From the NCBI RefSeq assembly GCF_001904635.1, contig NZ_MRCB01000030.1:1-63216 (forward strand): a DNA stretch of 63,216 nucleotides. The letters are read 5' to 3'. Positions 62,580 to 63,216 of this stretch are shown in pieces. A program made the position numbers and the translations under genes. Under the pieces are notes generated by a model. That model had not been told where the DNA came from and did no database searches. It saw only the letters and a list, made by a program, of their open reading frames with translations. The DNA is from Hydrococcus rivularis NIES-593. GTDB lineage: Bacteria > Cyanobacteriota > Cyanobacteriia > Cyanobacteriales > Microcystaceae. Numbering within the stretch: position 1 is the first letter of the stretch; every line of letters begins with the position of its first letter.

Positions 62580-63044
62580 ATGGCAACTACAACGTTATTT
62601 CCCAATGCACCCGACATCTGTGCGGATGACTATTGCGTATTCGGTTTAGCCACCTGCTTTGTCAAAGACGAGGGAGAATACCGACAAGTCGAAGTTGTCG
62701 AACCAATCCCTTCTGCGGCGCTAGAAGCCATTCTCAAGGGAATTCCTACCTCCTATCAAATGGCTTGTGCCAAATCATTGGGTGAAATCTTCTCCAACGA
62801 GAGCGTCCAGATTCCTGCTGAATTTCCCCAACACGCTCAACTGTGCGATGATTTTGCCGAGCGAGTTGTCGCCGCCGTTCGCACTTACAAAAGCCGTCCG
62901 GAGGCTAAGACGCATATTCCGCTAGGTACAGTTCGCAATGACTTGAATCACTCTCTGGAAAGAAAACGAGTGCTCAATGCTATTAACGTCGTTCGCACCG
63001 AAGACAACGTAAAACAGCACACTTATACCCACAAAACTTTTTAA
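62580..63044 (+). CDS. conserved cyanobacterial protein, unknown
   Basis: 154 aa. Well-formed globular composition: PDICADDYCVFGLATCFVKDEGE, ALEAILKGIPTSYQMACAKSLGEIF, QLCDDFAERVVAAVRTYKSRPEAKTHIPLGTVRNDLNHSLERKRVLNA. Four cysteines and no signal peptide. I believe it belongs to a conserved cyanobacterial family without known function; the pattern is not one I can name. The next gene (GST remnant) begins 13 bases on. Confidence 0.6.
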   Translation: MATTTLFPNAPDICADDYCVFGLATCFVKDEGEYRQVEVVEPIPSAALEAILKGIPTSYQMACAKSLGEIFSNESVQIPAEFPQHAQLCDDFAERVVAAVRTYKSRPEAKTHIPLGTVRNDLNHSLERKRVLNAINVVRTEDNVKQHTYTHKTF

Positions 63045-63057
63045 CTCAGGCAGCATT

Positions 63058-63129
63058 ATGTTAAAACTTTACGGCGGCATTCGTTCTAGGGCTTCCATCG
63101 TCCAGTGGTATTTGGAAGAATTAGGGTAG
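63058..63129 (+). pseudogene. glutathione S-transferase, truncated
   Basis: MLKLYGGIRSRASIVQWYLE then ELG and stop at 63127-63129. This is the start of a GST thioredoxin-like domain, with the conserved Ser/Arg in RSRASIVQW, cut after 23 codons. The following sequence bears no GST reading in any frame up to the window end. Confidence 0.7.
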
Positions 63130-63216
63130 GCAGCAGAACTTAAATAATTAGACATAGTTGGATAATCCTAGACATATTTTTATGTTATACTGGCTCTATG
63201 TCCAACTTATTAACGG
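63130..63216. mobile_element. probable edge of an insertion element
   Basis: Follows the abrupt end of the GST frame. Contains TTAGACATAGTTGG, a partially inverted partner CTATGTCCAAC at its end, a promoter-like TGTTATACT, and an ATG at 63198 starting MSNLLT, which could be the first codons of a transposase or recombinase. The element continues beyond the window, so the family cannot be named. Confidence 0.35.

Overview
The window is a stretch of cyanobacterial chromosome. Evidence for this is the dense scatter of HIP1 octamers (GCGATCGC) and the gene set: light-dependent protochlorophyllide reductase (por), photosystem I subunit PsaM, phylloquinone genes menC and menE, a fused ThiO-ThiG, and cyanobacterial DUF760, DUF1830 and DUF4079 proteins. 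The genus cannot be fixed from sequence alone. Most genes are housekeeping, but several accessory islands and gene remnants lie among them.

Layout. 0.1-9 kb: murA, tRNA-Leu(CAG), a SpoU-type RNA methyltransferase, a methylenetetrahydrofolate reductase, trpS, menC-GNAT-menE and a TPR protein. 9-17.3 kb: a broken DUF3616 gene, then a complete dTDP-L-rhamnose gene set (rfbC, rfbD, long-type rfbA, rfbB) interleaved with two family-4 glycosyltransferases and followed by a methyltransferase, which looks like a surface-polysaccharide cluster. 17.3-19.4 kb: ispF, por and a secreted OB-like protein. 19.5-23.1 kb: a minus-strand sulfide-oxidation operon in the order DUF442/BLH phosphatase-like protein, ETHE1-type persulfide dioxygenase, TSUP sulfite exporter, sulfide:quinone reductase. 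A similar 35-bp AT-rich block precedes both the operon and the sqr gene. 23.6-31.7 kb: a Ser/Thr kinase, murE, small redox and stress proteins (glutaredoxin-like, YjbQ, RidA) and membrane proteins. 31.8-35 kb: a three-gene TRAP transporter operon. 35-38 kb: an accessory patch with a gene fragment, a pair of coiled-coil genes and a DUF559 nuclease gene bracketed by inverted C/G-rich repeats.

40.5-45.4 kb is the most unusual part. It is an array of ten paralogous small peptide genes sharing a short leader (MII-D-L--E... ending in GG), with unrelated or amplified cores, spaced by repeated 13-bp palindromes and repeated hairpins. It is followed by a SurA/parvulin-type prolyl isomerase gene. One copy has lost its ribosome-binding site, start codon and GG site through a short deletion. 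No C39/ABC exporter or modification enzyme is present in the window. The array is best read as double-glycine secreted peptides (bacteriocin-like, or biofilm/matrix peptides of the EbfG kind).

46-63 kb: pfkA, a conserved unknown, purL-purF, DUF760, a B12-binding-type radical SAM protein, DUF1830, DUF4079, thiO-thiG, two gene remnants fused back to back (a P-loop kinase-like tail and an AraC tail), a DUF2064-type transferase, TerC, psaM, small conserved proteins and a TPR protein. The window ends in a glutathione S-transferase gene cut off after 23 codons, probably by a mobile element that starts at the window edge.
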